From Hydrogenophaga intermedia (GTDB lineage: Bacteria; Pseudomonadota; Gammaproteobacteria; Burkholderiales; Burkholderiaceae_C), in contig NZ_JAMBNO010000001.1 of NCBI RefSeq assembly GCF_023715105.1, forward strand, positions 62,001 through 126,000: DNA of 64,000 bases, given 5' to 3'. The position numbers were made by a program, and so were the translations under genes. Below, piece by piece: positions 8,883 to 18,514 of the stretch. The notes under the pieces were generated by a model. The model was not told the origin of the DNA and searched no databases. It saw only the letters and a program-made list of their open reading frames with translations. Positions within the stretch are counted from its first letter, which is position 1. Each line of letters starts with the position of its first letter.

Positions 8883-10817
8883 TCAGGCGTTCTCGCGCCG
8901 GCTCAGCGCCCGCTCGATGAAGTGCCGCTTCACCGTCGTCCTCGGTGCCGGGTGGGGCAGGTGGTCGAACCAGGCGCGCACGTCCTCGTCGAGGCCGACG
9001 CCGTGCATGTAGTTGTAGAGCGCCTTGCGCAGGCCGATGCCGAGCGCGTCGTGGTCGACGCCGGTGGGGTCGATGAAGCCGATGTCGTTCTTGGCGAACG
9101 TCACTGGCGGCAGTGGGATGAGCTCGATGCCGTAGGCCGCCGGGTCCAGCCCAACGGGTGAGTGCACGGTGCAGCTGAAGCGGTGGAAGAAGCCGCTCTG
9201 GATGCAGCCGTGCTGGAACAGCTGGCGCACGTATTCGAGCGCGTCCACCGTGTCTTGTACCGTTTGCGTGGGGAAGCCGTACATCAGGTAGGCGTGCACC
9301 AGGATGCCGGCGTCGCTGAAGCCCTTGGTGACGCGCGCTACCTGCTCCACCGTCACGCCCTTTGTCATCAGCGCGAGCAGGCGGTCGCTCGCCACCTCGA
9401 GGCCGCCGCTCATGGCGATGCAGCCGCTGTCGGCCAGCAGCTGCGCGAGCTCAGGGGTGAAGGTCTTCTCGAAGCGGATGTTGCCCCACCAGCTGATGGC
9501 AAGGTCGCGCCGGATCAGTTCATCGGCCAGTGCCTTGAGCGCCTTGGGCGGCGCGGCTTCGTCCACGAAGTGAAAGCCGGTCTGGCCGGTTTCTTCCACG
9601 ATGCGTTGAATGCGATCGACCAGCGTGCTCGCGCTCGCGGTCTCGTAGCGGCCGATGTAGTCGAGCCCCACGTCGCAGAAGCTGCACTTCTTCCAGTAGC
9701 AGCCGTGCGCCACGGTGAGCTTGTTCCAGCGCCCGTCGATCCAGAGCCGGTGCATGGGGTTGAGCATGTCGAGCAGGCTCAGGTAGTCGTTCAGCGGCAG
9801 GCCGTCCCAGGTGGGGGTGCCCACGTCCTCGAACGGCACGTCGGGTTCGGCGAGGTTGACGTACTTCACCGTGCACGCGTCGTCGCGCAGGAAAGTGCGC
9901 ACCAGGCGCTGTGGGCCGCGCTTGCCCTGCAGGTGCTCGATGAGTGCCAGCAGCGGCCGCTCGCCGGCGTCCAGCGTCACGAAGTCCACCAGATCGAACA
10001 GGCGCGCTTCCTTGAGTTCGCGCAGCTCGGTGTTGACGTAGCCGCCGCCGAGCGCGATGGTCAGTTTCGGCCAGCGCGCTTTCACCGCCTGGGCGATGCG
10101 CAGTGCGCCGTACACCGCGCCGGGAAAGGGCACCGAGAGCAGCAGCAACTGGGGCGCGGCGCGTTCCACCGCGTCGATCGCGAGTTGCTTCAGCGTGTCG
10201 TCCACCAGCGTGGGCGGTGCTGCCAGCGCCTGCGCCAGCGGCTCGAAGCTGGGCTGGCTGCTGGCCAGCGATTCGCCGTAGCGCACGAAGGCAAAGCGGT
10301 CGTCCACCGCGTCGCGGATCACGTCGGCCAGGTCGTCGAGGTAGAGCGTGGCAATGTGGCGCGCGCGGTCGTGTGTGCCCAGGGCGCCGAAGGCCCAGCC
10401 CAGCGGGTCGTCGCTGTCCTCGTCGTTCAGGTGGCCGTATTGGTCGAGCGCGGCAAAGCGCGGGCCCTCGGGCAGCAGCTCGCGCGCGGCAATGCGGTGC
10501 GCGAGCGTGCTGTCGCGCCCCTGCAGGAAGGCAATGGTGGGGGCGATGCTGCGGCGGTAGCGCGCGAACTCGTCGAGGAAGGCGTTCACGCTCGCGCTGC
10601 GCTTGGCCACTGGCAAGGCCAGCGCGCGCTCGCGCATCGCGTCCAGCCCCGCGGGCGTGAACAGCCGCAACACCAACGCCAGCGCCAGGTCGGTCTGCAC
10701 CGCGTCGATGCCGCGCGAGCGCAGAAAGCCCGTGAGGTAGGCGGTGGAGGGGTAGGGCGTGTTGAGCTGCGTCATCGGCGGGATGACGCTGAGCACGCGA
10801 AAGGCAGGGGCTGTCAT
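8883..10817 (-). CDS. B12-binding-type radical SAM protein
   Basis: A 644-residue protein. Residues about 5-300 resemble a cobalamin-binding Rossmann region (LSVIPPMTQLNTPYPSTAYL, then LTIALGGGYVNTE and DLVDFVTLDAGERPL). Residues about 365-600 form a radical SAM barrel. The cluster ligands are Cys373, Cys378 and Cys381 in GCYWKKCSFCD, a CX4CX2C spacing instead of the standard CX3CX2C. Also seen are GLEVASDRLLALMTKG and HAYLMYGFPTQT. The ATG at 10817 is used; a longer form from upstream would add a poorly conserved extension. The role is unknown; the family includes methylases and ring-forming enzymes, and none can be chosen here. Confidence 0.88.
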   Translation of the reverse strand: MTAPAFRVLSVIPPMTQLNTPYPSTAYLTGFLRSRGIDAVQTDLALALVLRLFTPAGLDAMRERALALPVAKRSASVNAFLDEFARYRRSIAPTIAFLQGRDSTLAHRIAARELLPEGPRFAALDQYGHLNDEDSDDPLGWAFGALGTHDRARHIATLYLDDLADVIRDAVDDRFAFVRYGESLASSQPSFEPLAQALAAPPTLVDDTLKQLAIDAVERAAPQLLLLSVPFPGAVYGALRIAQAVKARWPKLTIALGGGYVNTELRELKEARLFDLVDFVTLDAGERPLLALIEHLQGKRGPQRLVRTFLRDDACTVKYVNLAEPDVPFEDVGTPTWDGLPLNDYLSLLDMLNPMHRLWIDGRWNKLTVAHGCYWKKCSFCDVGLDYIGRYETASASTLVDRIQRIVEETGQTGFHFVDEAAPPKALKALADELIRRDLAISWWGNIRFEKTFTPELAQLLADSGCIAMSGGLEVASDRLLALMTKGVTVEQVARVTKGFSDAGILVHAYLMYGFPTQTVQDTVDALEYVRQLFQHGCIQSGFFHRFSCTVHSPVGLDPAAYGIELIPLPPVTFAKNDIGFIDPTGVDHDALGIGLRKALYNYMHGVGLDEDVRAWFDHLPHPAPRTTVKRHFIERALSRRENA

Positions 10818-10922
10818 GGCGGGCGGGGCGAGGGCGGCAGTGTACGGCCGCTCGCCCGCCCCTCGCAGCACAGTGGACGCTCACCCGCGTGCCGGCCTAG
10901 CATCGGCGGCTGGAGGTGGGCC

Positions 10923-11756
10923 ATGACACGTTCAAGCGTCTTCTTCTTCGGCGCCCTGTGCTGCGGCACGGTGGTCGTTGCCCAGGGGCTGCGGCCCGAT
11001 GTGCTGGCGAACTACGGTGGGCGCTACGCCCTCGACTGCGCGAAACACGATTCACCACGCGTCGTGGTGCTGGAGCGCCAGATGCGTGTGGAGCAGGGAA
11101 AGCAGGTGCTCAACCTGGGCAACCTGGACGCGGCGTTCAGCTATTTCGGCAACAACCCGCCTCCGGAGTTCCGGGTGGCGCTGATGGGCCGCTTGCCGGG
11201 CCGCCAGGAGGTGCTGGCGATCGTGAATGCCGATGGCCGCGGCCAGTACCTCACGTTCGACGGCGACCCGACGGTGAAGACGAGTCTGGGCAACGACATG
11301 GCCAGCGCGCGCTTTCGCCACTGCAACGAGGCGGCCAACCGCCAGGCGGTGGCCGACCAGCAGGCCGCGAAGCAGGCCGATGCCGCCGCCCGCGCACCGG
11401 TGAAGCCGGGCTCGGCTAAGCACCCGTCCGAGTTGATCCGCGACCCGTTGTTCAAACCCGCCTACCTGCGCGCGCTCGGGCCGCTGGCGGGCACGCCCTG
11501 GCTGGCCGAAATGCACGGGCCCGCGCCCGACCTCAGGCGCCAGCGCATCGGCGGGGTGGACTACACCGTGGCCGCGTACTGCATGCCGCACGACTGCGGC
11601 GACAACAATGCCGTGCTGCTGTACGACGCGGCCCAGGGCCGGGTGTACGGCCTGGTTCACCAGCGCGGCAAGACGCAGAGCTTTGGTGCCCCGCCCGGGC
11701 CGATGCTGATCGACCTCAACCAGATCTGGCGCCGCGAGTGGCGTCAGGGGCGCTGA
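10923..11756 (+). CDS. Secreted protein with C-terminal Ivy-like (lysozyme inhibitor) domain
   Basis: A 277-residue predicted periplasmic protein. Residues 1-20 form a signal peptide (RSSVFFFGALCCGTVVVAQG). Residues 22-135 are an unrecognised domain with Cys39 and Cys134, possibly a disulfide. An Ala/Gln-rich linker (135-165) follows. The end, about 170-277, contains CMPHDCGDNN at 220-229, matching the CKPHDC loop by which inhibitors of vertebrate lysozyme (Ivy) enter the lysozyme active site, and the later pattern VLLYDAAQGRVYGLV also fits. Ivy proteins are usually half this length, so the N-terminal addition is unusual. Inhibitor function is inferred from the motif only. Confidence 0.72.
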   Translation: MTRSSVFFFGALCCGTVVVAQGLRPDVLANYGGRYALDCAKHDSPRVVVLERQMRVEQGKQVLNLGNLDAAFSYFGNNPPPEFRVALMGRLPGRQEVLAIVNADGRGQYLTFDGDPTVKTSLGNDMASARFRHCNEAANRQAVADQQAAKQADAAARAPVKPGSAKHPSELIRDPLFKPAYLRALGPLAGTPWLAEMHGPAPDLRRQRIGGVDYTVAAYCMPHDCGDNNAVLLYDAAQGRVYGLVHQRGKTQSFGAPPGPMLIDLNQIWRREWRQGR

Positions 11757-11781
11757 GGCCGCCCGGCGCGACCGCAGCGGC

Positions 11782-14679
11782 TCAGTCCGCCAGATCGCCC
11801 ACCGGCACGCAGCTGCAGAACAGGTTGCGGTCGCCGTAGACGTTGTCGACACGGCCCACGGGCGGCCAGTACTTGGTGTGCAGGCGCGTGTCGAGCGCGG
11901 CGGAGCCGACGTCGCGGCCGTAGGGGTGCGGCCACTCGCCCTTGAGCAGGCTGGCCGCGGTGTGCGGCGCGTTCTTCAGCGGGTTGTCGTCCTGCGGCCA
12001 CTCGCCCTGCTCGATGCGGGCGATCTCCTGGCGGATGGCGATCATGGCGTCGACGAAGCGGTCGATCTCCTGCAGCGTTTCGCTTTCGGTGGGCTCCACC
12101 ATCAGCGTGTTGGCCACCGGGAACGACAGCGTGGGGGCGTGGAAGCCGTAGTCGATGAGGCGCTTGGCCACGTCCTCGGCCATCACCCCGCTGGTGTCCT
12201 TCAGGTGGCGCAGGTCGAGGATGCACTCGTGCGCCACGTGGCCGTTCTCGCTCGCGTACAGCGTGGGGAAGTGGTCCTTCAGGCGCGCGCTGATGTAGTT
12301 GGCCGAGAGAATGGCCGTCTCGGTGGCGCGTTGAAGGCCCTCGGCGCCCATCATGCGGATGTACATCCAGCTGATCGGCAGCACCGCCGCGTTGCCCAGC
12401 GGCGCGGCGGAGATGGCGCCCACGCCGTTGACCGGCAGGCCGCCGGTGGCGTGACCGGGCAGGTAGGGCACCAGGTCTTCCACCACGCACACCGGGCCCA
12501 CGCCCGGGCCGCCACCGCCGTGCGGAATGCAGAACGTCTTGTGCAGGTTGAGGTGGCTCACGTCGCCACCGAATTCACCCGGGGCAGCCACGCCCACCAG
12601 CGCGTTCATGTTGGCGCCGTCCACATACACCCGGCCACCGTGCCGGTGCACGAGGGCGCAGAGTTCCTTCACCTGCGTTTCGAACACGCCGTGCGTGCTG
12701 GGGTAGGTGATCATCACCGCGGCCAGATTCTTCGAGTGCTGCTCGCATTTGGCCTGCAGGTCGGGCATGTCGACGTTGCCGTTGTCGTCGCACCTGGTCA
12801 CCACCACCTGCATGCCCACCATCTGTGCGCTGGCCGGGTTGGTGCCGTGCGCGCTGCTGGGAATGAGGCAGATGTTGCGATGACCCTCGCCACGTGCGCG
12901 GTGGTAGGCCTGGATGACAAGCAGGCCGGCGTACTCGCCCTGAGAGCCGGCGTTGGGTTGCAGGCTGATGCCGGCGTAGCCGGTCGCCTCGCACAGCCAG
13001 TCGCGCAGCTGCTGGTCGAGCAGCGCATAGCCCTGGCGCTGGTCGGCTGGCGCAAAGGGGTGGATGTTCGCGAACTCGGGCCAGGTGATGGGAATCATCT
13101 CGCTGGTCGCGTTGAGCTTCATGGTGCACGAGCCCAGCGGGATCATGCTGCGGTCCAGCGCGAGGTCCTTGTCGGACAGCGAGCGGATGTAGCGCAGCAT
13201 GCCGGTCTCGCTGTGGTGCGTGTTGAACACCGGGTGCGTGAGGAAGGCGCTGGTGCGGCGCAGTTCGGCGGGGATGCGCGGTTCCACGCCTTTCTCGAAA
13301 CCGGCCAACGAGGGCAGGGCCTGACCCGGTGCGGCGAACACCTTCCACAGCGCCTCGATGTCCTCGCGCGTGGTGGTCTCGTCGAGTGCGATGCCCACGT
13401 ACTCGCCCCACGAGAGGCGCAGGTTCATGCCCGCGTCCAGCGCGCGTTTCAGCAGGGCCTGCGCCTGCGTGCCGGCCTTCACGGTGACGGTGTCGAACGC
13501 GGTGTCGCTGGTGAGCGTGTGGCCCAGCTGCTCCAGGCCTTGCGCGAGGATGGCGGTGTAGGCCGCCACGCGCTGAGCGATGCGCTTCAAGCCTTGCGGG
13601 CCGTGGTAGACGGCGTACATGCTGGCGATGACCGCTGGCAGCACCTGCGCGGTGCAGATGTTGCTGGTGGCTTTCTCGCGGCGGATGTGCTGCTCGCGCG
13701 TCTGCAGCGCCAGCCGGTAGGCGGGGTTGCCGTGGGTGTCCACGCTCACGCCCACCAGGCGGCCGGGCAGGCTGCGCTTGAACTCGTCGCGACAGGCCAT
13801 ATAGGCCGCGTGCGGGCCGCCGTTGCCCATGGGCATGCCGAAGCGCTGGGTGTTGCCCACCACGATGTCGGCACCCCATTCGCCGGGCGGTGCGATCAGT
13901 GTGAGGGCCAGCAGGTCGGCGCAGACGATGTAGGCGGCCTGTTTGTCGTGGGCCTTCTGCACGTCGGCGCGCTGGTCTTCAATGCGCCCGCTGCTGCTGG
14001 GGTAGGGCGCCACCACGGCGAAGTAGTCGTCGCGCGCGAGCGCGGCGTCCCACGCGGCGGCCGAGTTCGCCACCACCACCGCAATGCCCAGCGGTTCGGC
14101 GCGGGTCTGGATGACTTCGATGGTCTGCGGGTGGCAGTCACCACCGACCACGATGGCGTTGCCTTTGGCCTTCACCGAGCGCTTGGCCAGCGTCATGGCC
14201 TCGGCCGCGGCGGTGGCTTCGTCGAGCATGGAAGCGTTGGCAATCGCCATGCCGGTCAGGTCGGTCAGCATGGTCTGGAAGTTCACCAGCGCCTCCATGC
14301 GGCCTTGCGAGATCTCGGCCTGGTAGGGCGTGTACGCGGTGTACCAGGCCGGGTTTTCCAGGATGTTGCGCAGGATGACGCCCGGCGTGTGCGTGCCGTG
14401 GTAGCCCTGGCCGATGAAGCTCTTGAGCACCTGGTTCTGCTGCGCGATGGCCTTGAGTTCGGCCAGCGCGGCGGCTTCCGTCACCGGCGCGGGCAGCTTC
14501 ATGCCCTGGCGGCGCGCGATGCTGCGCGGCACGATGCTGTCGATCAACGCACGGCGCGAGGCCTCGCCGATGACCGACAGCATGTGCGCTTCGTCGGCGT
14601 CGGTGATGCCGATGTGGCGGGCGACGAACTCGCTGGCGTTCTCGAGTTCACCCAGGGGTTTGACGGCGGGCATGAGCAT
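11782..14679 (-). CDS. gcvP: Glycine dehydrogenase (decarboxylating), P-protein
   Basis: The PLP-dependent P-protein of the glycine cleavage system: it decarboxylates glycine and passes the aminomethyl group to lipoyl-GcvH. The 965 residues represent the long homodimeric form with fused alpha and beta halves. Marks are [17 protein letters not shown] at the N-terminus, [34 protein letters not shown], and the PLP lysine in [19 protein letters not shown]. The start is ATG at 14679 or two codons later. It is the last gene of gcvT-gcvH-gcvP, 147 bases after gcvH, a gap filled with hairpins. Confidence 0.97.
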   Translation of the reverse strand: MLMPAVKPLGELENASEFVARHIGITDADEAHMLSVIGEASRRALIDSIVPRSIARRQGMKLPAPVTEAAALAELKAIAQQNQVLKSFIGQGYHGTHTPGVILRNILENPAWYTAYTPYQAEISQGRMEALVNFQTMLTDLTGMAIANASMLDEATAAAEAMTLAKRSVKAKGNAIVVGGDCHPQTIEVIQTRAEPLGIAVVVANSAAAWDAALARDDYFAVVAPYPSSSGRIEDQRADVQKAHDKQAAYIVCADLLALTLIAPPGEWGADIVVGNTQRFGMPMGNGGPHAAYMACRDEFKRSLPGRLVGVSVDTHGNPAYRLALQTREQHIRREKATSNICTAQVLPAVIASMYAVYHGPQGLKRIAQRVAAYTAILAQGLEQLGHTLTSDTAFDTVTVKAGTQAQALLKRALDAGMNLRLSWGEYVGIALDETTTREDIEALWKVFAAPGQALPSLAGFEKGVEPRIPAELRRTSAFLTHPVFNTHHSETGMLRYIRSLSDKDLALDRSMIPLGSCTMKLNATSEMIPITWPEFANIHPFAPADQRQGYALLDQQLRDWLCEATGYAGISLQPNAGSQGEYAGLLVIQAYHRARGEGHRNICLIPSSAHGTNPASAQMVGMQVVVTRCDDNGNVDMPDLQAKCEQHSKNLAAVMITYPSTHGVFETQVKELCALVHRHGGRVYVDGANMNALVGVAAPGEFGGDVSHLNLHKTFCIPHGGGGPGVGPVCVVEDLVPYLPGHATGGLPVNGVGAISAAPLGNAAVLPISWMYIRMMGAEGLQRATETAILSANYISARLKDHFPTLYASENGHVAHECILDLRHLKDTSGVMAEDVAKRLIDYGFHAPTLSFPVANTLMVEPTESETLQEIDRFVDAMIAIRQEIARIEQGEWPQDDNPLKNAPHTAASLLKGEWPHPYGRDVGSAALDTRLHTKYWPPVGRVDNVYGDRNLFCSCVPVGDLAD

Positions 14680-14699
14680 GGCGGGCCTCAGGAAATGGG

Positions 14700-14825
14700 G
14701 ATTTGCCGTTCAAGTGCGAAGCGCCACGTGTGATGCCACGTGACCCAGTGGCACCACGGAACCGGCTTCGCCGGGCCGTGGGTGCCGCCCCCTTGAGGGG
14801 GTCGCGCGAAGCGCGGCGGGGGTGT
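14700..14825. repeat. Hairpin-rich intergenic element between gcvH and gcvP
   Basis: This non-coding spacer holds two copies of GCCACGTG (14723-14730, 14735-14742), then CCGGC-TTC-GCCGG (14762-14774), CCCCC-TTGA-GGGGG (14788-14801) and GCGC-GAA-GCGC. Similar GC-rich multi-hairpin spacers are common between genes in Comamonadaceae, from memory. It may stabilise the upstream part of the gcv mRNA or reduce readthrough into gcvP. Confidence 0.55.
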
Positions 14826-15197
14826 TCATTGATTGGCAGCGAAGGCGTCGTAGGCGGTCTTGTCGAGCAGCGCATTCAGTTGCGCCGGGTCGCTCAGCTT
14901 CACCTTGAAGAACCAGCCCGCACCCAGCGGGTCGCTGTTGGCCAGCGAGGGGTCGGCGCGCAGGCCTTCGTTCACCTCCGTCACCGTGCCACTCACCGGC
15001 ATGTAGACGTCGGCTGCGGCCTTGACGGACTCGACCACGCCGGCCACGTCTTTCTGCGCGAAGGCCCTGCCCACTTCGGGCAGTTCGACGAACACCACGT
15101 CACCGAGCGCGTCCTGCGCGTGGTGGGTGATGCCGACCGTGGCGACATCGCCCTCGACGGTGATCCATTCGTGGTCTTCGGTGTACTTGGTGGTCAT
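14826..15197 (-). CDS. gcvH: Glycine cleavage system H protein
   Basis: A 123-residue lipoyl carrier that shuttles the aminomethyl intermediate between GcvP, GcvT and lipoamide dehydrogenase. The lipoylated lysine is K59 in [12 protein letters not shown]. The N-terminus [20 protein letters not shown] and [11 protein letters not shown] near the end are canonical. It is the middle gene of the operon, 27 bases after gcvT. Confidence 0.97.
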   Translation of the reverse strand: MTTKYTEDHEWITVEGDVATVGITHHAQDALGDVVFVELPEVGRAFAQKDVAGVVESVKAAADVYMPVSGTVTEVNEGLRADPSLANSDPLGAGWFFKVKLSDPAQLNALLDKTAYDAFAANQ

Positions 15198-15224
15198 GGA
15201 TGGCTCCTGAAAAAGTGGGGGGTG

Positions 15225-16355
15225 TCAGCCGCGGAAATACCGGTTGGGAACAAAAGGCATGGGGGCCACCTGCATGGACACGGCCTTGCCGCGCACCATG
15301 GCGGCGACGCGCGTGCCCACAGTGGCCAGCGCCGGGGGCAGGTAGCCCATGGCGATCGGTTGGTTGATGCTGGGGCCGAGCAGGCCGCTCGTGACCTCGC
15401 CCACGCGTTCGCCGGCCTCGTTGTGCAGTTCGGTGTGCTCGCGCACGGGTACGCGCTCCTGCGCGATCAAACCCACGCGAACGCGCTGCAGCGGCGCCGT
15501 GCCGTCCAGTTGCGCGAGCACGCGCCCGGCACCCGGGAAGCCACCCGCGCGTGCACCGCCCGTGCGGCGCACCTTCTGCATGGCCCAGTTGAGCGCGGCT
15601 TCCACCGGCGTGGTGGTGGTGTCGATGTCATTGCCGTAAAGGCACAGGCCGGCTTCCAGGCGCAGCGAGTTGCGTGCGCCCAGGCCCACGGGCTTCACCT
15701 CGGGTTGATCGAGCAGCGCGCGCGCGAAGGCCTCGGTGTCGGCCGCGGCCAGCGAGAGCTCGAAGCCGTCCTCGCCGGTGTAGCCGCTGCGGGTGGCGAA
15801 TACCGGCTTGCCCTGCCAACTGAAGGCAGCACCGGTCATGAACACCAGTTTTTCCACGCCGGGCAGCAGGCGCTGCAACGCGGTCACGGCTTGCGGGCCC
15901 TGCAGCGCGAGCAGTCCGCGGTCAAACTGCGGCTCCACGGTGCAGCGTGCGCCGATGCGCTCGACGATGTGTTTGAGGTCGCCGTGTTTGCATGCGCCGT
16001 TGACGATGACGAAGAGATCGTCGGTGCGGTTGACGAACATCAGATCGTCGATCACCGTGCCTTGGTCGGTAAGCAGCAGACCGTAGCGTTGCTTGCCGGG
16101 CGCCAGGCCGATCACGTCCACCGGCATGAGGCTTTCGAAGGCGGCCGCCGCATCGGGGCCCACCAGGCGCAACTGGCCCATGTGCGAGACGTCGAACAGG
16201 CCGGCCGCGCTGCGCGTGTGCAGGTGTTCGGCCATCAGGCCCGCCGGGTATTGCACCGGCATGCTGTAGCCCGCGAAGGGCACCATGCGCGCGCCCAGTT
16301 CCAGGTGCAGGGCGTGCAGCGGGGTCTTCAGGAGATCGGTCGTTTCGGAGGACAA
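15225..16355 (-). CDS. gcvT: Aminomethyltransferase, T-protein of glycine cleavage
   Basis: Transfers the methylene group from aminomethyl-GcvH to tetrahydrofolate, releasing ammonia. It has 376 residues. Conserved blocks are LHALHLELGARMVPFAGYSMPVQ, FDVSHMGQLRLVGPDA, the folate-site region DDLMFVNRTDDLFVIVNGA, and SGYTGEDGFELSL. The methionine start at 16355 follows the riboswitch leader by about 65 bases. As first gene of the operon it should be directly controlled by glycine through that leader. Confidence 0.96.
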   Translation of the reverse strand: MSSETTDLLKTPLHALHLELGARMVPFAGYSMPVQYPAGLMAEHLHTRSAAGLFDVSHMGQLRLVGPDAAAAFESLMPVDVIGLAPGKQRYGLLLTDQGTVIDDLMFVNRTDDLFVIVNGACKHGDLKHIVERIGARCTVEPQFDRGLLALQGPQAVTALQRLLPGVEKLVFMTGAAFSWQGKPVFATRSGYTGEDGFELSLAAADTEAFARALLDQPEVKPVGLGARNSLRLEAGLCLYGNDIDTTTTPVEAALNWAMQKVRRTGGARAGGFPGAGRVLAQLDGTAPLQRVRVGLIAQERVPVREHTELHNEAGERVGEVTSGLLGPSINQPIAMGYLPPALATVGTRVAAMVRGKAVSMQVAPMPFVPNRYFRG

Positions 16356-16395
16356 GGCGGACTCGCTGGCAGGGGCAGGCCCTTGGCAGGGCGGG

Positions 16396-16412
16396 GCACG
16401 GCTGTGCCGTGC
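16396..16412 (-). promoter_or_regulatory. Hairpin just downstream of the glycine riboswitch (possible expression platform)
   Basis: GCACGGC (16396-16402) and GCCGTGC (16406-16412) form a perfect seven-base stem with a three-base loop, between the second aptamer and the gcvT start. There is no U-tract, so it is not an obvious intrinsic terminator; control of ribosome access or Rho is possible. Confidence 0.4.
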
Positions 16413-16419
16413 GCTGCCC

Positions 16420-16632
16420 CGCTGTCCGCTTTACCTGAGAGATTCACGCGGGCGATGCCGCGTTTGCTCCTTCGGTGGGCCCCATTTCGCGTGGGGCCTC
16501 TCTCCAGGGGGGATCACCCACCTCGCGGCGGGCGCTTGCCAGTCCTTTTGCCTGAGCGTTCGGGGCCACTGTCGTGCTGACCAGGGCCTCCTGCGCCTTC
16601 GGCGGTTCCTCGGGGGAACACTCTCCTGAGCA
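16420..16632 (-). promoter_or_regulatory. Tandem glycine riboswitch controlling gcvTHP
   Basis: Read on the minus strand, two aptamers follow each other. The first (about 16630-16541) begins GCTCAGGAGAGTG and closes with CGCTCAGGCAAAAGGACT. The second (about 16507-16424) begins CCTGGAGAGAGGCCCC, contains CACCGAAGGAGCAAACGC and ends ATCTCTCAGGTAAAGCGGA. These are the signature sequences of the cooperative glycine riboswitch class. Position in front of gcvT agrees with the usual role of turning on glycine cleavage when glycine is abundant. Confidence 0.95.
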
Positions 16633-16641
16633 ATGGGCCAA

Positions 16642-16647
16642 ATTCTA
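16642..16647 (-). promoter_or_regulatory. Candidate -10 element of the gcv promoter
   Basis: TAGAAT on the minus strand (five of six matches to TATAAT) lies between the aapP stop at 16651 and the first aptamer, placing a start site about 16635. The -35 would fall in the aapP coding end and is weak. Confidence 0.45.
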
Positions 16648-16650
16648 GCT

Positions 16651-17394
<744 letters not shown>

Positions 17395-17405
17395 GTGATC
17401 TGCTT

Positions 17406-18509
17406 TCAACGCGCCTTGCTGGCGGCCAGTTGTTTCTCGACCCACAGGCTGTAGCGCGACATTGCGAAGCAGCCGGCGAAGTAGATGAGGGTGATGAAGA
17501 GGTATGCCTCGATCTTGAAGGGGCGCCACTGCACGTCGGAGTTGAGCGCGAGCGCCAGCGCCCCCGTGAGTTCGTAGAGCGAGACGATGGTCACCAGCGA
17601 GGTGTCCTTGAACAGCGAGATGAAGGTGTTCATGATGCTGGGCACCACCATCGAAAGCGCCTGCGGCAGCACGATGAGCCGCTGCGTCTGCCAGTACGAC
17701 AGACCCAGCGAGTCGGCCGCCTCGAACTGCCCCTTGGGCACGGCCTGCAGCCCGCCGCGCACCGTCTCGGCCATGTAGGCGGCGATGAACAGCGTGAGGC
17801 CCGCGATCACGCGCACCAGCACATCGACCTGCACGCCCTGGGGCACGAACAGCGGGAACATGAATGACGCCATGAACAGCACCGAGATCAACGGTACGCC
17901 GCGGATCAGTTCCACATACAGCACGCAGATGGTGCGGATGGCCGGCAGTTGCGCGCGCCGCCCCAGCGCCACCAGCACGGCGAGCGGAAAGGCCAGAAAG
18001 AGCGAGATCACCGCCAGCATGATGGTCAGTGGCAGGCCGCCCCAGCTGTCGGTGCGCACCTCGGACAGGCCAAACCAGCCGCCGCCCATGAGGACGAAGA
18101 ACACCGCCAGGATGGCAAGCCACACCGCCACCAGCCAGCGCTTCCAGAAAAAGCGGATGCAGCTGACGATCAAACCGCCCACCATGAACAGGGTGGCCAC
18201 CAGCGGTCGCCACTGCTCCTCGAACGGGTAGCGCCCGAACAGGATGACGCGGTACTTCTCGGTCACCACGCCCCAGCATGCGCCGATGCCGCGCGCGGCC
18301 TGGCAAGCATCGGCGTCGGCCTGGAACACGGCGCCGATCACCATCCAGCGCCACAGCCCGGGCAGCAGCCATACGAGCAGGCCGACGATGAACAGCGTGG
18401 TGGTGGTGGAGCGCCAGTCAGCGAACAGGTTGCTCCGCGCCCAGGCCACCGGGCCGGACTCGCGCACCGGCGATGGCCGCGGTGCAATGGGTTGGAACTG
18501 TGCGGACAT
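17406..18509 (-). CDS. aapM: General L-amino acid ABC transporter permease
   Basis: An inner-membrane permease of 367 residues, much longer than GlnP-type permeases (about 220) and matching AapM. An N-terminal helix pair and a 60-residue soluble region with Cys-containing [16 protein letters not shown] precede the core helices. The ATPase-docking EAA loop reads [20 protein letters not shown]. The final helices end in [14 protein letters not shown]. It is six bases downstream of aapQ, and the two should pair in the membrane. Confidence 0.92.
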   Translation of the reverse strand: MSAQFQPIAPRPSPVRESGPVAWARSNLFADWRSTTTTLFIVGLLVWLLPGLWRWMVIGAVFQADADACQAARGIGACWGVVTEKYRVILFGRYPFEEQWRPLVATLFMVGGLIVSCIRFFWKRWLVAVWLAILAVFFVLMGGGWFGLSEVRTDSWGGLPLTIMLAVISLFLAFPLAVLVALGRRAQLPAIRTICVLYVELIRGVPLISVLFMASFMFPLFVPQGVQVDVLVRVIAGLTLFIAAYMAETVRGGLQAVPKGQFEAADSLGLSYWQTQRLIVLPQALSMVVPSIMNTFISLFKDTSLVTIVSLYELTGALALALNSDVQWRPFKIEAYLFITLIYFAGCFAMSRYSLWVEKQLAASKAR

Positions 18510-18514
18510 GGTGA

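Noticed and set aside
9162..11756. 864-residue protein ending in the Ivy-like domain
   Set aside because: The first 580 residues are antisense to the radical SAM gene; a signal peptide at 10923 marks the true start.
11878..14733. 951-residue plus-strand protein across gcvP
   Set aside because: Long antisense frame made by GC-rich third positions over gcvP; no domain, composition of a shadow.
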